64,000 bases of DNA, from the NCBI GenBank assembly GCA_963971425.1, contig OZ020520.1:10229807-10293806 (forward strand), in the 5' to 3' direction. The position numbers and the translations under genes are program-made. Below the pieces are notes generated by a model. It had not been told where the DNA came from and made no database searches. It saw nothing but the letters and a program-made list of their open reading frames with translations. Of this stretch, positions 44,730 through 56,042 are shown in pieces. Source of the DNA: Bryoerythrophyllum caledonicum (taxonomy: Eukaryota; Streptophyta; Bryopsida; Pottiales; Pottiaceae). Each line of letters begins with the position of its first letter. The first letter of the stretch is position 1.

Positions 44730-46000
44730 GATTAACGATGGGGCTCACTGATGCACCCGGCTGCGGATAGAATCCACCGCCGATTGATGTAGCTTAAAGT
44801 AGGAAATCCGGAGTCCGGAACGTATATCCGGAATCCGGAGTCCTATAATCTTTTCCGAGATTATACGATCAGAGATCAGATCCGTAACTGTTCCGGATTT
44901 CTCCGATCTTTAGGATAAGATTATCCGGATTTCTCGCAGATAGGGTAGAGAATAAGATTAGGGAACTTAGTTAGTACTTAGTAGTGGGGTTTTAGCAAAA
45001 CTGATCATCTTGTTTTCTTACGTTGAATATACTTCAAACCTTTTGACTAGATTTGCTTCATAGTTTGGTGGTGTGGAGTGTTGCCTTTGTGAGAAACGGA
45101 TCCATTCTCATATGTGTAGTTGTGGAAGAAGTCTTCCGGAGTGGAGTGAAATCCTCTTTTTTAGAGAAAAACCGGTTGGGATCTGTAATAGGAGATCGCC
45201 CAGAAGAGTTGGAGGCGTATTGCAAAGGTGTTTCTAGTAGGCTCCAGGATCCGGAAGAAGCGAGGAGGGGAAGAGATGAACTACAGAGGTGTTCTTGGTA
45301 ATCTCTAGGGTACGGAAGAATTCGTGTTGACCCGGATTCCGGTCGAGGCCGGAGTTTACCCCCATGATAGGAAAAATCCTGACGTATAGGTCTAGAAGGA
45401 GTCCTCTCTAGAAAATAGTAACACTTGTTCCGGAGAATCACAATTGTACTTACCGGAATGACGTTGTAGTTCAGATTTGTCTCTGCGTGATTGCGTCCGG
45501 AATGCCATCCGGAGGATATAAGAGTACAAGTCTGGCAGCAGCAATTAATCACCGGTTAGCGGAGTAGGGAGAGTGGGTGTCCGGCCACTATAAGTTCCGG
45601 GGCAGTGGGTGTCTAGCCACTTAAAGTCACAAGGCAGTGGGGAATCCAGCCACTTACACAAAATATGATCAATGGCCTTCCGATCACTTGGTTAAACCTT
45701 TTGGAAGACTCTCTGAGGAGGAACAGAGATAAATCAAATGCCCCTCCGGTTATCCGGCAATAAGTCCCGAAAACCATTGTATACATTCTCGAATCTGAAA
45801 AGATCCGGATCGGTAGTAAGTAGTTGAATAAGAATAGCTAGCCTATGAACGATTGATTGATAGTTTAGTTTTGTTGGATATTTTGAGAAGAACAATAGAT
45901 CTCTGTGGGAACAAAACCAGAGTAGTTTACTTTGGAAGCATTTAGTGACGATTAAGTGCATTCTGGAGGAATACTGATTCTATGAACTGCAACACCGAGT
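44730..46000 (+). other. Noncoding 3' region of element B
   Basis: Opens with GATTAACGATGGGGCTC (44730-44746), then a TCCGGA-rich stretch, and the stem-loop series at 45572-45654. The folded module seen in A appears to be missing. Confidence 0.55.
45572..45654 (+). repeat. Series of AGTGG/CCACT stem-loops in B
   Basis: Three perfect 5-bp hairpins: 45572-45589 (loop GTGTCCGG), 45604-45621 (loop GTGTCTAG) and 45636-45654 (loop GGAATCCAG), spaced about 32 nt. A decayed fourth lies at about 45668-45687. Confidence 0.65.
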
Positions 46001-46004
46001 GCAC

Positions 46005-47690
46005 AATGGAGCCCCATCGACATGACTACTCTTACCCTAGCGTTAATCTACCGCACCTAGCAACATCCTATCAACCAATAAGATAAATCCACAATAACAT
46101 TTAACATAAAACATAGGCTCAACCGGAAGGATTGAATTATCTCCCGGTTGATCCATGGGAGGATTGATGTAAAGATTAGGAGTATCCACGGGTACATAGT
46201 CAAGAGAATCCACCGGAAGGTTGAAAGTCTCAACTGGGAGGTCTACCGGTAGATTAGGAGTATCCATCGGTATTGGGAGTATTTACTGATACATAAGAAG
46301 TCTCTATTTGAACAACAAGCATAGCTACCGAAGACTCAATTAAAGAATTTGTTCGTGAGAGAGAAAGATCAACCGATTCCTTCCCGGTAGATTTGAGAGG
46401 GAGACCTTGTTGCCTTTAATAGACTTTCACATCCCACTCTTTGGAAGATGAAAATCCGCTCTACTCATTGGACATTGAGTGGGTGGATCACCATCTAGTG
46501 AATAAAGAAAACTTGTATAGACAAACCTTCTCTTCTTCCGGGTTGGACTCCGGTCTTGCCTTGGTATGGTGGCACTTGTCTCTCCCGCAAGTAACCTGGT
46601 CAGTGCCACCATAGTCTCTTGTGCCTTGACCTTCGTGTCAAGGTGCTTCTTTGAGGATGTCCGGAGATCCTTCTTCACCTTGGTCAACTATTCCCGGTCC
46701 TCCCAGGCAGGAGCCAAAATGTCTCTGATGTTTTCTACTCCTAACATCTTTCGAAGAGCCCTCTGAGGACTTATTGCCTCCAAAAGCTCCATCTCCATCT
46801 GCTGGATATCCCGGGTCACATCCCGGGAGAACTAGACTATCTTCTCCACCAGTGTGAGATTCTTGGATGGCCGGGATAGTGGTGGTGGTTTTTCTTGGTG
46901 TAACCGGGATAACCTATTCTCGTTCAAGAGTGATTGAGATGATGACGCCTCCCACGGATTTGCTAGTAGCGCCAACTATATCTCACTATGTTGGAAAAAA
47001 GCCTGGGGAGCATGGTCCTCGAGAGCCATCCCTTGCCTCCAAACTTTCCTTTCTTCCGGTTCCAAACACTCATAATACTCATACAAATGCATGAGGTATG
47101 GAGTCAAGAAGGTCTTGGAACATCCGCCTTGTTGAATTTCCCGAAGCTATGGCAAAATCACCTCTCTCAACAAAGATCCCTAGTCCGGGAAGGTATCCTC
47201 AAAGAATGCCTGTATGTAGGTGGTGGCCAACCGTGCTCTGATTCTTTTACATCGGTTGGGGTGGAAGATTGGGTTTAAAAACTTAACCACCTTCCTTAAC
47301 CGGTTGTTTGAATATTGATCACTCCGGTAGCACTTCGATATAGCGTAGGAGTTTGATGAGTACTTATCTAACAATTTCCAATCGACACCGGGTATCCATT
47401 TCTCCTCTTCTTGAAAAGAATACACCTCACGCCATACTTCTGAGGTCCATGTTCGGGGATTAGCCCGGTAGACTCCCCGAGATGTCCCGGGAGGTAACAA
47501 CTCCACAGCCACATATCCCTACTAGAAAACCCATGGTTTCTTGTATAATCCCATGCAATCCATCTGGGTGAGGTCTTCCTCCAATTCTCCTCCTTGCTCC
47601 GTCCCCTCTCACTTGTTAGGATTAATTTTGCAAAGCTTTAATGTCCCTGGTGAAGTCATGTTGTCAAGAATGGACTAACTCTAGGATGTG
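46005..47690 (-). mobile_element. Gag-only element C, partial (minus strand)
   Basis: The gag-like core reads GVYRANPRTWTSEVWREVYS, VVKFLNPIFHPNRCKRIRAR and LATTYIQAFFEDTFPD (47512-47180), continued by a lysine-rich helical part (46687-46427) and a proline-rich stretch with a repeated VDTPNLPVD motif (about 46267-46130). The TGGAGCCCCATCG block (46009-46020) marks the start of its noncoding tail, which abuts B. No LTR of its own identified; broken. Confidence 0.5.
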
Positions 47691-47989
47691 TATGTACTTC
47701 AATGTCCAATAGTAATCCGCACCAGATCGTTCCCTCAGAGACCTAATATTTTCCTTACTTAGAACTATAGTCACTTCCTATGTATACTGGTTTTAACTAC
47801 TTTTACCTTGTTCGTGTGGTCTTAATACCTCTCGGATCCGTCTACGAGTTCAAATTAGGCCAGAGCACCCTATTACTATCTAATATCATCCCATGGAGAT
47901 TGGTTTTAAACTTTGTATTCCTAGAGAGGCTTCCGGATTGTTTAAACAAGTGGCCGGAAGGCCACTGATCCTTTTCTTTCTAGTGGCTA
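47691..47989 (-). other. α-type 3' noncoding sequence cut by D
   Basis: Read on the minus strand it matches the tail of A (GATCAGTGGCC...GGCCACT, AGGTCTCTGAGGGAACGATC). A 7-bp version of the stem-loop (AGTGGCC-TTCC-GGCCACT) lies at 47949-47966. It probably belongs to E, separated from it by insertion D. Confidence 0.5.
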
Positions 47990-48259
47990 GATACCTGTCG
48001 TACCACAATTTTTTATTTTTTTTAGTTAGATAGTTACGGGTATTAAAGTTAAGCAAAATAGCTAAGTTTGTGGATTAGCCTAATCTAGGATTAACCTTTA
48101 GGAAAGATTAAGGTAGGGGGAATAAGAGGCTATTATAAAAGCCTAATGAGGAACAAGAAAGGATCTATGGCCCGAGCCTAGACATAAGCCTAGGACCCCC
48201 TTCCCTCGACCCCAAATCCACACGGAGGGGAATTGCCGGGGAATGAGCCATCAAGCCTT

Positions 48260-49190
48260 AAATGAGGATCAGGTATAAGCCCGGAAGGTGGAATCAAAAA
48301 GGCGGAGCCCAAAGGCAAAGCTCTAAACCAAGAAAAGGATCCACTCTAAGCCCGGAAGGTGGAACCCGAAGGACGGAGCCCGAAGGCAAAAGAGGAAGAT
48401 CCACTCTAAGCTCGAAAGGTGGAACAAGGAAGGCGGAGCCAGAGGCAGCCAACGGTGAAGAGCACGAGGAAGGCGGAGCCCGGAGGCAGCCTGTGGTAAA
48501 CAGCACGAGAAAGGCGGAGCCTGGAGGCAGCCAGCGGTGAAGAGCACGAAGAAGGCGGAGCCCAGAGGTAGCCAGCGGTGAAAAGTACGAGGAAGGCGGA
48601 GCCCGGAGGCAGCCAACAGTAAAGAGCTCGAGGAAGGTGCAGCCCGGAACGCGGAAGACGGGGCTCTCGACGCGAACGACGGTGCCGAAAGTGAACCCGT
48701 GAAGCCGGAAAGCTGTGAAGAAGGTAGCACCCAAAAGTCAACCCAAAGCGGCACCAAGAGGCGGTTCGAGAGAGTACAAGAAGGGTAGAGTTTGAGCTGC
48801 CGAGGACAATATCGGAGCCCAAAGGCGAACTGTGCAAGGAAGACCACCGAGCACGGAGCCAGGAGGCGAGCTGCTGGAGCCCGAAGGCAAGTTGCTGGAG
48901 CCCGGAGGCGAGCTGTGCGAGGAAGACCACCAAGCCTGAAAGCGAGCTGCCGGAGCCTCGAGGCGAGTTGCAAGAGCCCGGAGGCGAGTTGTTGGAGCCC
49001 GGAGACGAACTGTGCGAGGAGGACCACCGAGCCTGAAAGCGAGCTTCCGGAGCCTCGAGGCCAGCAGTTGGAGCCCGGAGGCGAGTTGCTGGAGCCCAGA
49101 GGCGAACTGTGCGAGGAGGACCATTGAGTCCAGAGCTTGGAGGCCAGCTGTTGACCAAAGATGAGAAGCCCGGAGACGAGGTAAGCTTTG
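48260..49190 (+). repeat. Minisatellite leader of element D
   Basis: Two families of imperfect units: GGCGGAGCCCGGAGGCAGCC with spacer (~52 bp, 48430-48640) and GGAGCCCGGAGGCGAGCTG (~40-60 bp, 48840-49130). It occupies the same place as the F leader but with different units. Long minus-strand frames here (up to 361 residues) are artefacts. Confidence 0.75.
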
Positions 49191-49240
49191 AACCTGAATA
49201 AGAAGAATAAGAGAAGGCAAGGAATCTCCACACCGACCAA

Positions 49241-50647
49241 ATGGCGACAAGCCAATCGTTGAACCAAGCTGGCCCCATGATGAAGGATATTGCGCCGGTC
49301 ATTCCCAAAGACCATCTTGAGCTCAGACCAGAGGAAGATAGCATTTGGGCTTGCCCAGATAAATGGACCATGGAAAGGTGGCAAGAAGTGTATAGCTTTC
49401 GACGACAAGGGATGGGATGGACAAGTTTGAAGAAGGAGGAATATGCCAAGGGACGATTTTGCACTAAAGACGCCGAGAATGGTTATGCGATACAGGATTG
49501 CCTGGACTTCCGCACGAGGAGAGTCTTCTCATTCCTCGTGCCGATCTTACACCCTGAGAAATCCACCCGAGTCACAATCATCCTTGCTAACACCATGTAT
49601 GGTTCCTATCTTGGGGAAAGGGTGGTGAATTGGGCCATCATTGTGAAGGACGTGGTGATCAGATTGATAAGGAGTGTCCACAATGTCAAACGCTTCCCTC
49701 TCTGCCCATTTCTCGTCCACCTATATCACCACTTCAAGGAAACTACTCCCGAGGAGGACATGGCGTATGGAACGCAACTCATGATGAAGAAGTTCGAGGG
49801 AACGGAATCAAAGCTCAAGCCAGGATCTGAAGGAGGGAACAACTCATTGCAGTCTGAGGAAGAGGGTCTACCACCTCCCAAGCGCCAGAGGCAGAGACGA
49901 GGAGGAGCACCCTCCACCTGTACCCGCGCAACAATTCGTGCCGCAACCATCGAACCGGCGCAACTCGGAGGAAAGACTTATCCGGCCTCCGAGCTGATAG
50001 AGGCTCTTTATGTGTATGTGGAAGACGTGGATAAGACTTTGGGACAAATGAGCAACTTGGTGGAAAATCCTCCACGCGAAGGATTGATTACTACGATCAA
50101 AGAGAAGATTGGAGGAGCTGGTGATCTCCGCATCTTGGAGTAGAAGGTCAACCAACTTGCGCTTGATATGACAAAGATGAAGAGCCGGGCATTGGAGGCG
50201 GAGAGGAGTTGCAAGGAGGCTCTTCTCCAAGCCAACACCTTGGCGGAAGCATTACAGCAGGTAGAGGAGGCATTGCGTTTACCCGCAGATGTGGTACTAA
50301 AGGCCAAGATGTTTGATGCCAGATTGGAGAGGGATGACCACATTTCCAGTTAAAGGGTGATTTCCTTTATGATGGAACAAAAACTGAAGGTCGAGGCGGC
50401 TTATGCCAACATGAGATTGTTGGTGGGCAATCTCACTCACATCCTATCCAAGTTTGTGGAAGACTCTGACAGCTCCAATAAGGATGGAGATTCGGGCTCG
50501 GAGACCGATCTGGAGGAGTGTGGCTCAGGTGACCACGGCCCACGGAAGGAGAAAGAAGTAGTGAATCTTGACAGCCCGGATCTGCCTTCTCAACTCCCGA
50601 GCTTGAGGGTTTCTGCAGGACCATCTCCTTCGGAAGCCACCACATAG
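49241..50647 (+). pseudogene. gag-like coding region of element D
   Basis: The best-preserved member of the group: MATSQSLNQAGPMMKDIAPV, KWTMERWQEVYSFRRQGMGW, RRVFSFLVPILHPEKSTRVT, YGSYLGERVVNWAIIVKD, CPFLVHLYHHFKETTPEEDM, then a basic linker, a coiled-coil-like segment (SCKEALLQANTLAEALQQVE) and an acidic C-terminal part with DSDSSNKDGDSGSETDLEE. Residue-level agreement with F is high. No protease, polymerase or zinc knuckle. Its role as a structural gag protein is inference. Confidence 0.65.
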
Positions 50648-51129
50648 ACGCAGAGCAGTTGGAAGGAAAGCCCGAGTGTTGCGATGGAGCCTCCACTCTC
50701 AGTCCATCCTCGCCAACGGCCACTCAGTGACCCCACTCACATTACACCGGTTGTAGCCCCTTTGTATAGCGTGCTTCATTTTGAGAAGACCGCAAGTAAG
50801 AGTTCTGCTTACTTATACATTCCGGGACGGATATCCAGACAAGATGTCATCATGGGAACTCGGAGTCAGGTATTGGTCCTTCCGACACAATCCGGGCTTA
50901 TCCAGGCATGACTACAGTGCCACTCACCCTGGATGGCCCGGATACCTCCTTGCCTTTGAGGGAAACCTTGTTTAGGACAATTGTTTACTACTTGATGTGT
51001 ATATTCTCTTTCAGTTTAATTCTGCACCTATGCTCCCAAAGCCTTCTATGGTTGGAGAGCTCGGATTCTGTACATGACTATGAGTACCATCTCAAGTAGT
51101 CCGCTCCTGAGTTCGTTCTAACCTTCTCG

Positions 51130-51300
51130 TTGGTTTTTCCTTGCTCCATCAGTTAGAATAGTTAGATAGGGTGGGAATAATAAGTGAAACAACGGGAGGG
51201 TTGGAGAGGCGTGAATTTGAAATTAACCGTTTGGTGTTGTTTCCTTGTGCCATCACATAGAACTAGTTAAAGTAGGATGGGAATAACAGATGAGATAGTA
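51130..51300 (+). repeat. Tandem duplication in the tail of D
   Basis: TTTCCTTG...CCATCA...GGGTGGGAATAA occurs twice, about 110 bp apart. F carries its own version of the duplication (33020-33190). Confidence 0.6.
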
Positions 51301-51496
51301 AATGTTTAACAAATGACAGGGGGGGAGTGACGGGTGATAAACGAGTCTTGATATGTCTTGTGTGACCTATCGGTGGGAGGATGTAGCCGGTTGTGAGGAC
51401 GTATTCTAGATCCCGGATGCATCAACCTTTGGTCGGATGGTTGATCCATAGGAGCGTGACATTTCTTTAGCGTCAAATCTAGTTTCAGTTTTGCCC

Positions 51497-51850
51497 TTTG
51501 TGTGGATGTCTATTGGTGAGGACTGAACCCAAGATTATGTGTTAAAGAGTGAGTAGGACCTAGTTTGATCCTTTGTGCGGATGTCTATGCGGCGATAAAC
51601 AACAAGAAGAAGAATGTCGGTCTCCGAAGGAGCCAGCGTGAATAAAGTGTTTGTTTGTTCCACTACTAAGACCATGCCCACCGGACAAGGAAGATAACCA
51701 AGAACTACTCTAACAACTCGGGTTATCTTGAGAGAAGGAAGGAGATCCAACTAACCCCTTTGTGCTGATGTCTATTGGAGTAATAGGAGGAGGACTTTGT
51801 TCATTGAAGAAAAGGAGTAGAGTTGGTGGTCCCTTGTGCGGATGTCTATG
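51497..51850 (+). repeat. Four copies of a GGATGTCTAT-type motif in D
   Basis: CCTTTGTGYGGATGTCTATNGG-like phrases at about 51497, 51571, 51757 and 51831. The last is enclosed by GGTCC/GGACC (stem GTTGGTGGTCC with GGACCAAC). The loop-like GGNTGTCTA resembles the loops of the A and B stem-loops. Confidence 0.5.
51601..51735 (+). ncRNA. Folded noncoding module, copy 4 (decayed)
   Basis: Keeps AAGAAGAAGAATG, GGTCTCC/GGAGCC, AATAAAGTGTTTG and CCATGCCCACCGG, then loses the pattern. Confidence 0.4.
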
Positions 51851-52799
51851 TGGACCAACTAGATAATATTCTTTTAGCCGTTCCAAGGTAAAGGAAGGAC
51901 TAACAGCTCGGATGATACGTAGATCCTTGCTCTTACATCATCCGGATGGCCCTCCGGATGCGGTCACGCAGAGTTCGATCCGTCTACAATGGCATCCTTT
52001 TGGTCCGAATCAACTATCTCTTCCTCCCAACTTTCCAATCTTCTAGGACTGCCTACTGGACGTGTAGAATGGGCTTTTGATCCCAATCGGGGGGGCAGAC
52101 TCCGACTACAACCGGAATCCAATTTAAACGGGATTTCCGTCTACTAGAAAATACTAGGCCTCGGTCTGCAATACTTTCCCACCCCTATGGCTACTTCCAG
52201 ACCGTGAACAGTAGCAGGCCTCATCATGCGCTCGTCCCTAATGCCTCCGGGAGCTCTCCTAATCTACGTCCAACCGGCTATCTTGAGAGATCTGATACAA
52301 CTAGAGTTAAACAACAAAAAGAGAAGAGGAAGATCAACACCTTCAGAATGGGCCATGTCTTTGCTTCAACTCACACCACTCACTCAAATTTGACAACACC
52401 AAGTGCGACGAGTTCAATGCAAAAACATAGAATAAAAAGCAGATCATCACTAAGACAAATCCGTTAAGTACAAGTTAATTTCCAAGCCTAGAACTTGGAA
52501 GCTTCTAATTCCTAACTCTAACCGAAGCTAAGAAGATTCCCTTCCAAGGCGGAGTCTTCTAGAAAACCTTATCCTAAAAGGTCCATGAAATCCGGAAAAG
52601 TCATAGATCTGATCCTCAGATCTTAAAATCACAAAAAAGGTTCCAAACTCCGGATTTCCTACTTTATGCTACAAAAACCAGCAATTCATTCCGACCGCAA
52701 CCAGGTGCAATGGTGAGCCCCATCGATAACTGCTATCTGGACTAGAATTACAACCAAAAAGCCTAAGTCTAAAGACTATCCTACGGCATGGTACGCAGT

Positions 52800-54948
52800 G
52801 CCTTATTTCTCCCGCTTCTACGCGTGGGAGAAATCTCAACAGTGGCCCAGTGCTTACCCTTCCCTTTATTCGACGTTGACGGAGGAGGGTCGACCTTCCG
52901 GGTTGCCGATTCGGAAGTGGGAGAAGTCTTTGCCACCAAAGTTCTGGAAATCGGAGGCGGAGGTTGCAGTTCCGGTGCACTTTCCTGCCCAGGTGTGGAC
53001 TAAAGTTCCGGCTCGGCAGTTTGTCTGACATCCTTGACCACGTCCCTGTAGCTACTGGAAGGACTTCCTGGTCCATGTGCCAGCCGTCGGGATACTGACT
53101 TGGGTGGTGCCCGGAGATCTCTCTCCTCCGGAGAGCCAAGTAGTCGCATTGCCAAAGGTGTCAGGAGCTCCGGAAGACGCTTCAATAATTCACCGGTGTT
53201 GAGGTTAGAAAATGCCATTCCTTCTACAAGTGCCCTTAATGAAGGTGTATCGAGGTCCTCCGGATTGAAAGAGGTCCCACGTGCTGCAGCCGGATCCAAT
53301 CGTGGTGGTTCTGGAGGTGCTGTGGTCCGGTCAGGAGTCATGAAGTCATCCGGTACTTGGGCCGCTCTGTCCTCTCGACTTACCTGGGGGATATTGGCCA
53401 CCAATAGCTGCATCTAACTCTTGGTGTGACCCATCTTCTCTGCTTGGTCGAAGAAGAACTGAAAGATGTTGGTTCGGGTTACCTTCTTCTCCTTCTCCAC
53501 CAATTCGGTGAAGAGTTCACTTTGGTTAACAATGTATACCGGAAAATTGAGAGTTGCACGGATATCTATCAAGGCGGCGGCGGAGGCATTGGCCCTTGCC
53601 TCGGCCTGATTTAGGGCCTCCACCGCGAGTGCTGCCTCCCGCCGTAAGTTCACCACCTGTTTCTCTAACGTGTTGATAGCTTGATACAGGTTGGAGGTCT
53701 GTAGATGCAACGCCTTCAACGAAACCTCCTTACTCCGAAATTCGTCTACTTGGACGATGACATCTTCGACCTAGATGACACCCAGGCTTCGAAAGACCTC
53801 CTCCACCCCCTTCTTTATTGCGTCGTTGAGGGTCCGGAGGGCTTTAACCCTCCAGAGTAATCCGTCCTAAATTTGAACAATTTCAACCATCTGATCTCCA
53901 GATTCCTCTGTGTCGAGCTTTTGCCTCTTCCGGCTGGCGGTTTTTGATGGTCCGGCCTCATCTAAACTAGACGATCTTGTTGACAGACTAGTCTCTAGAC
54001 TCTCCGGCTCCGGATCCTTGTCCCTTGCCCTCTTCTGCGTTTGCCGGTCGTCACCCGAAGTCTCTGCCACTCTTGCTTCCGGCGTCAGTCCAGCTCCCTC
54101 CCCGGATTCTTCCTCCGTTTCTTCACCTCCATACATCTGGAAGCTCAGAATTTTGTCGTACATCTTCTGCTCCGGCTGAGTGAGTTGTTGGTGGTGGCAG
54201 TATAGTTGCGCCACATAGGAGGCTAGCGGCGTTCCGGACTTCTTCACCTTCAGGAGGTTTACCACCAGCCAGCTGATCATCTCACTCATGAAAGTGCCCC
54301 AATCAACCGTAATCTTTCCCCGGAGCGTTCCAAGGAATGTGCAAGCCCGTTTGGACACTAGACGCTTTGGCTTCTTCGGATGGAAAATAGGATTGAGAAA
54401 CCTCAGCACGAGTTTAGCGTCCGTGTGCTTGAGATCTTGAAGATTGAACCCTTTCTTTCGGTCGGCCTTCATTTCAAACTCCTCCGCCAGGAACTCATCC
54501 CTCCGTTCCACCACATTGGTTTGTCCTGCTCGGAAGTCGTAGGCTTGCAACCATTCTGGTACTCCCCATAGCTCCGGGTGTCCCCGCCGCATCCTGTCGT
54601 ACTTGGGGTCTGGAGTTCCTATCAACTCCTGGACAAACGTCTCGTTTCCAGGCATCACCTGCTCGTTTCCAGGCATCACCTTCATCACCTCAGGCATCAC
54701 CTTCATCACCTGCTCGCCTGCATCAGAAACGAGCAGGTGATGAAGGTGATGCCTGAGGCGACATCCAGGAATCCGGCACAGCCCATGTCTTGCAGGCAGG
54801 CCCTCAGCAGACTGACTCCGTCTAGGTCCTCAGGGATACCCGGCATAACCTTCATCAAGGGCGAAAGAACAATGGTCGGCGTCTTGTCCCGCTTTCCTCT
54901 TCCGTCCTTGTTCGTCTTCTTCTTTTGGGCCATGGCGCCCGTCTTCAT
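52800..54948 (-). pseudogene. gag-like coding region of element E
   Basis: Core: ETFVQELIGTPDPKYDRMRR, HPELWGVPEWLQAYDFRAGQ, LRFLNPIFHPKKPKRLVSK and GTPLASYVAQLYCHHQQLTQ, an acidic/basic linker (KRARDKDPEPESLETSLSTR), a helical part (NTLEKQVVNLRREAALAVEA) and a C-terminal proline-rich part with RAPPKSVSRR. Most similar to B. Fossil. Confidence 0.65.
54688..54758. repeat. Perfect 29-bp inverted repeat with 13-bp spacer
   Basis: Arms 54688-54716 and 54730-54758 are exact reverse complements (CCTCAGGCATCACC... / ...GGTGATGCCTGAGG). Adjacent CGTTTCCAGGCATCACCT phrases repeat directly at 54640-54680. Such a hairpin can arise by template switching. Confidence 0.9.
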
Positions 54949-55446
54949 CTGTTCTTCTGATGATCCTCATACTCACTCAATTTCACCCATGCACGCATTG
55001 TCCTCACCAGAACTCTCCCTAACGGACGCACGTCCGTTCTAACCATGTACGCTATCAAACCCTAACAGTCAGTAGTTGGAGGGAGAAGAAGAGAGAGAGA
55101 AAGCGAGAGCGAAGAAACGAAAGGAGGCGTCAGAGAAAGAAAGAGGTTTTCCTCGCGTCGCGTCCTTTTGTAAGTGGCAGTTAAGTCGGCTTTCGGACTC
55201 TGTACCGTCGATGGTAACAACTCCGGATTTCAGATTTCCCAAGAGCTCCGGCAAACTAATCCAGCCATCTATTTAACAGTTTAGGACCGATTAAGGATTA
55301 CGGACGGGTTCAAGAGTCTTTACTCCTACATTCTGACTTTAGGTTCTATTCTAGTCTAGACTATAGTACTTACTTAACTAATTTTTATTCTTTTTTCGGA
55401 TTTTTAAGGTTAACTCCGGAACCTCGTGGAAAACGACTTCCACAAT

Positions 55447-56042
55447 GTAGCTTATTCAAAAAAATTGTACAAGGAGCGGAGGTTCAAAACTTGTCAATCT
55501 GCATTATACTTTTTTGTGAACTTAATATGATTTGGAATGAGAATCCGAATAGTCAATAAGAAGGTTTACACCACATAATCCTGGAAAAAAATTAAAATAT
55601 AAGAAAAAATATGATGATCTTAAAGTTTTATGTGAAAAAGAAGAAGTTTTTTTAGTACCTTTCCCAACAATGTGCGATAATATGTAAAAATGTTTTACTT
55701 GGATTTATATGCTATATTTCACTAAAGACAAGAGATTGTTTTTGACACTATGAAATGAAATAATATAACTTGCTAGAATTGAAAATCTCACATTCAATAA
55801 AGTGTCTTAGGAAAAGTTTTTGGAGTTGCCCGACGTGCCCGCTCTCCCCGTTTGAACTTCAAAACTCTATAAATTTTTCATAAAATGTCCGATTTAGAAA
55901 AAAAATTGGACTCACACAAAGCTTTTAGTAATGCCCATCTACTTTGAAAACTTCAAAAGATATTGTTATTAAATGACACCATAGGAACCTGCCCGAACCT
56001 TCTAGAGTCCCCCAAGAGGACTCTTAGAAATTTAAGGGTTAA
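55447..56042 (+). mobile_element. TTAA element X4, right part only
   Basis: Matches X1 from about base 58340 onward (TATTCAAAA, GAGGTTCAAAA, TTTTTTTGTGAACT) and ends AGTCCCCCAAGAGGACTC...AAGGG with TTAA at 56039-56042. Its left part is missing where element E begins. Confidence 0.55.

Larger units (their letters stand above)
24091..46000 (+). mobile_element. Gag-only element B, split by transposons I and II
   Basis: Same type as A. Its gag-like region occupies 24091-24775, a 52-bp piece lies at 28914-28965, and it resumes at 43470; the two gaps are DNA transposons I and II, each bordered by an 8-bp duplication. The 3' noncoding region runs about 44700-46000 and ends near GAACTGCAACACCGAG. 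Broken, old; its right LTR is not recognisable where C begins. Confidence 0.65.
47995..51913 (+). mobile_element. Gag-only element D (β type)
   Basis: Begins CTGTCGTACCACAATTTTTT like F, with a TATTATAAAAGCC box at about 48130, a repeat-rich leader, a gag-like region and a long structured tail. GATAC occurs at 47990-47994 and 51914-51918 as a possible 5-bp target duplication, and α-type sequence lies on both sides. It appears to stop ~220 bp short of the F 3' end. Few interruptions in the gag region. No LTR pair found. Confidence 0.55.
51919..55444 (-). mobile_element. Gag-only element E (α type, minus strand)
   Basis: Starts at 55444 with TGTGGAAGTCGTTTTCCAC, closely matching the LTR at 23819. 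The parts follow in order: LTR-like start (55444 to about 55130), leader, gag-like region, GATGGGGCTC block (52714-52730), noncoding tail. It interrupts a TTAA element (X4) at its 5' edge and is cut at its 3' side by D. Fossil with few interruptions in gag. Confidence 0.6.

Noticed and set aside
48323-49464. Minus-strand open frames of 352 and 361 residues
   Set aside because: They run through the minisatellite leader of D on the opposite strand, overlap each other in different frames and consist of repeat-derived L, S, P and R runs.
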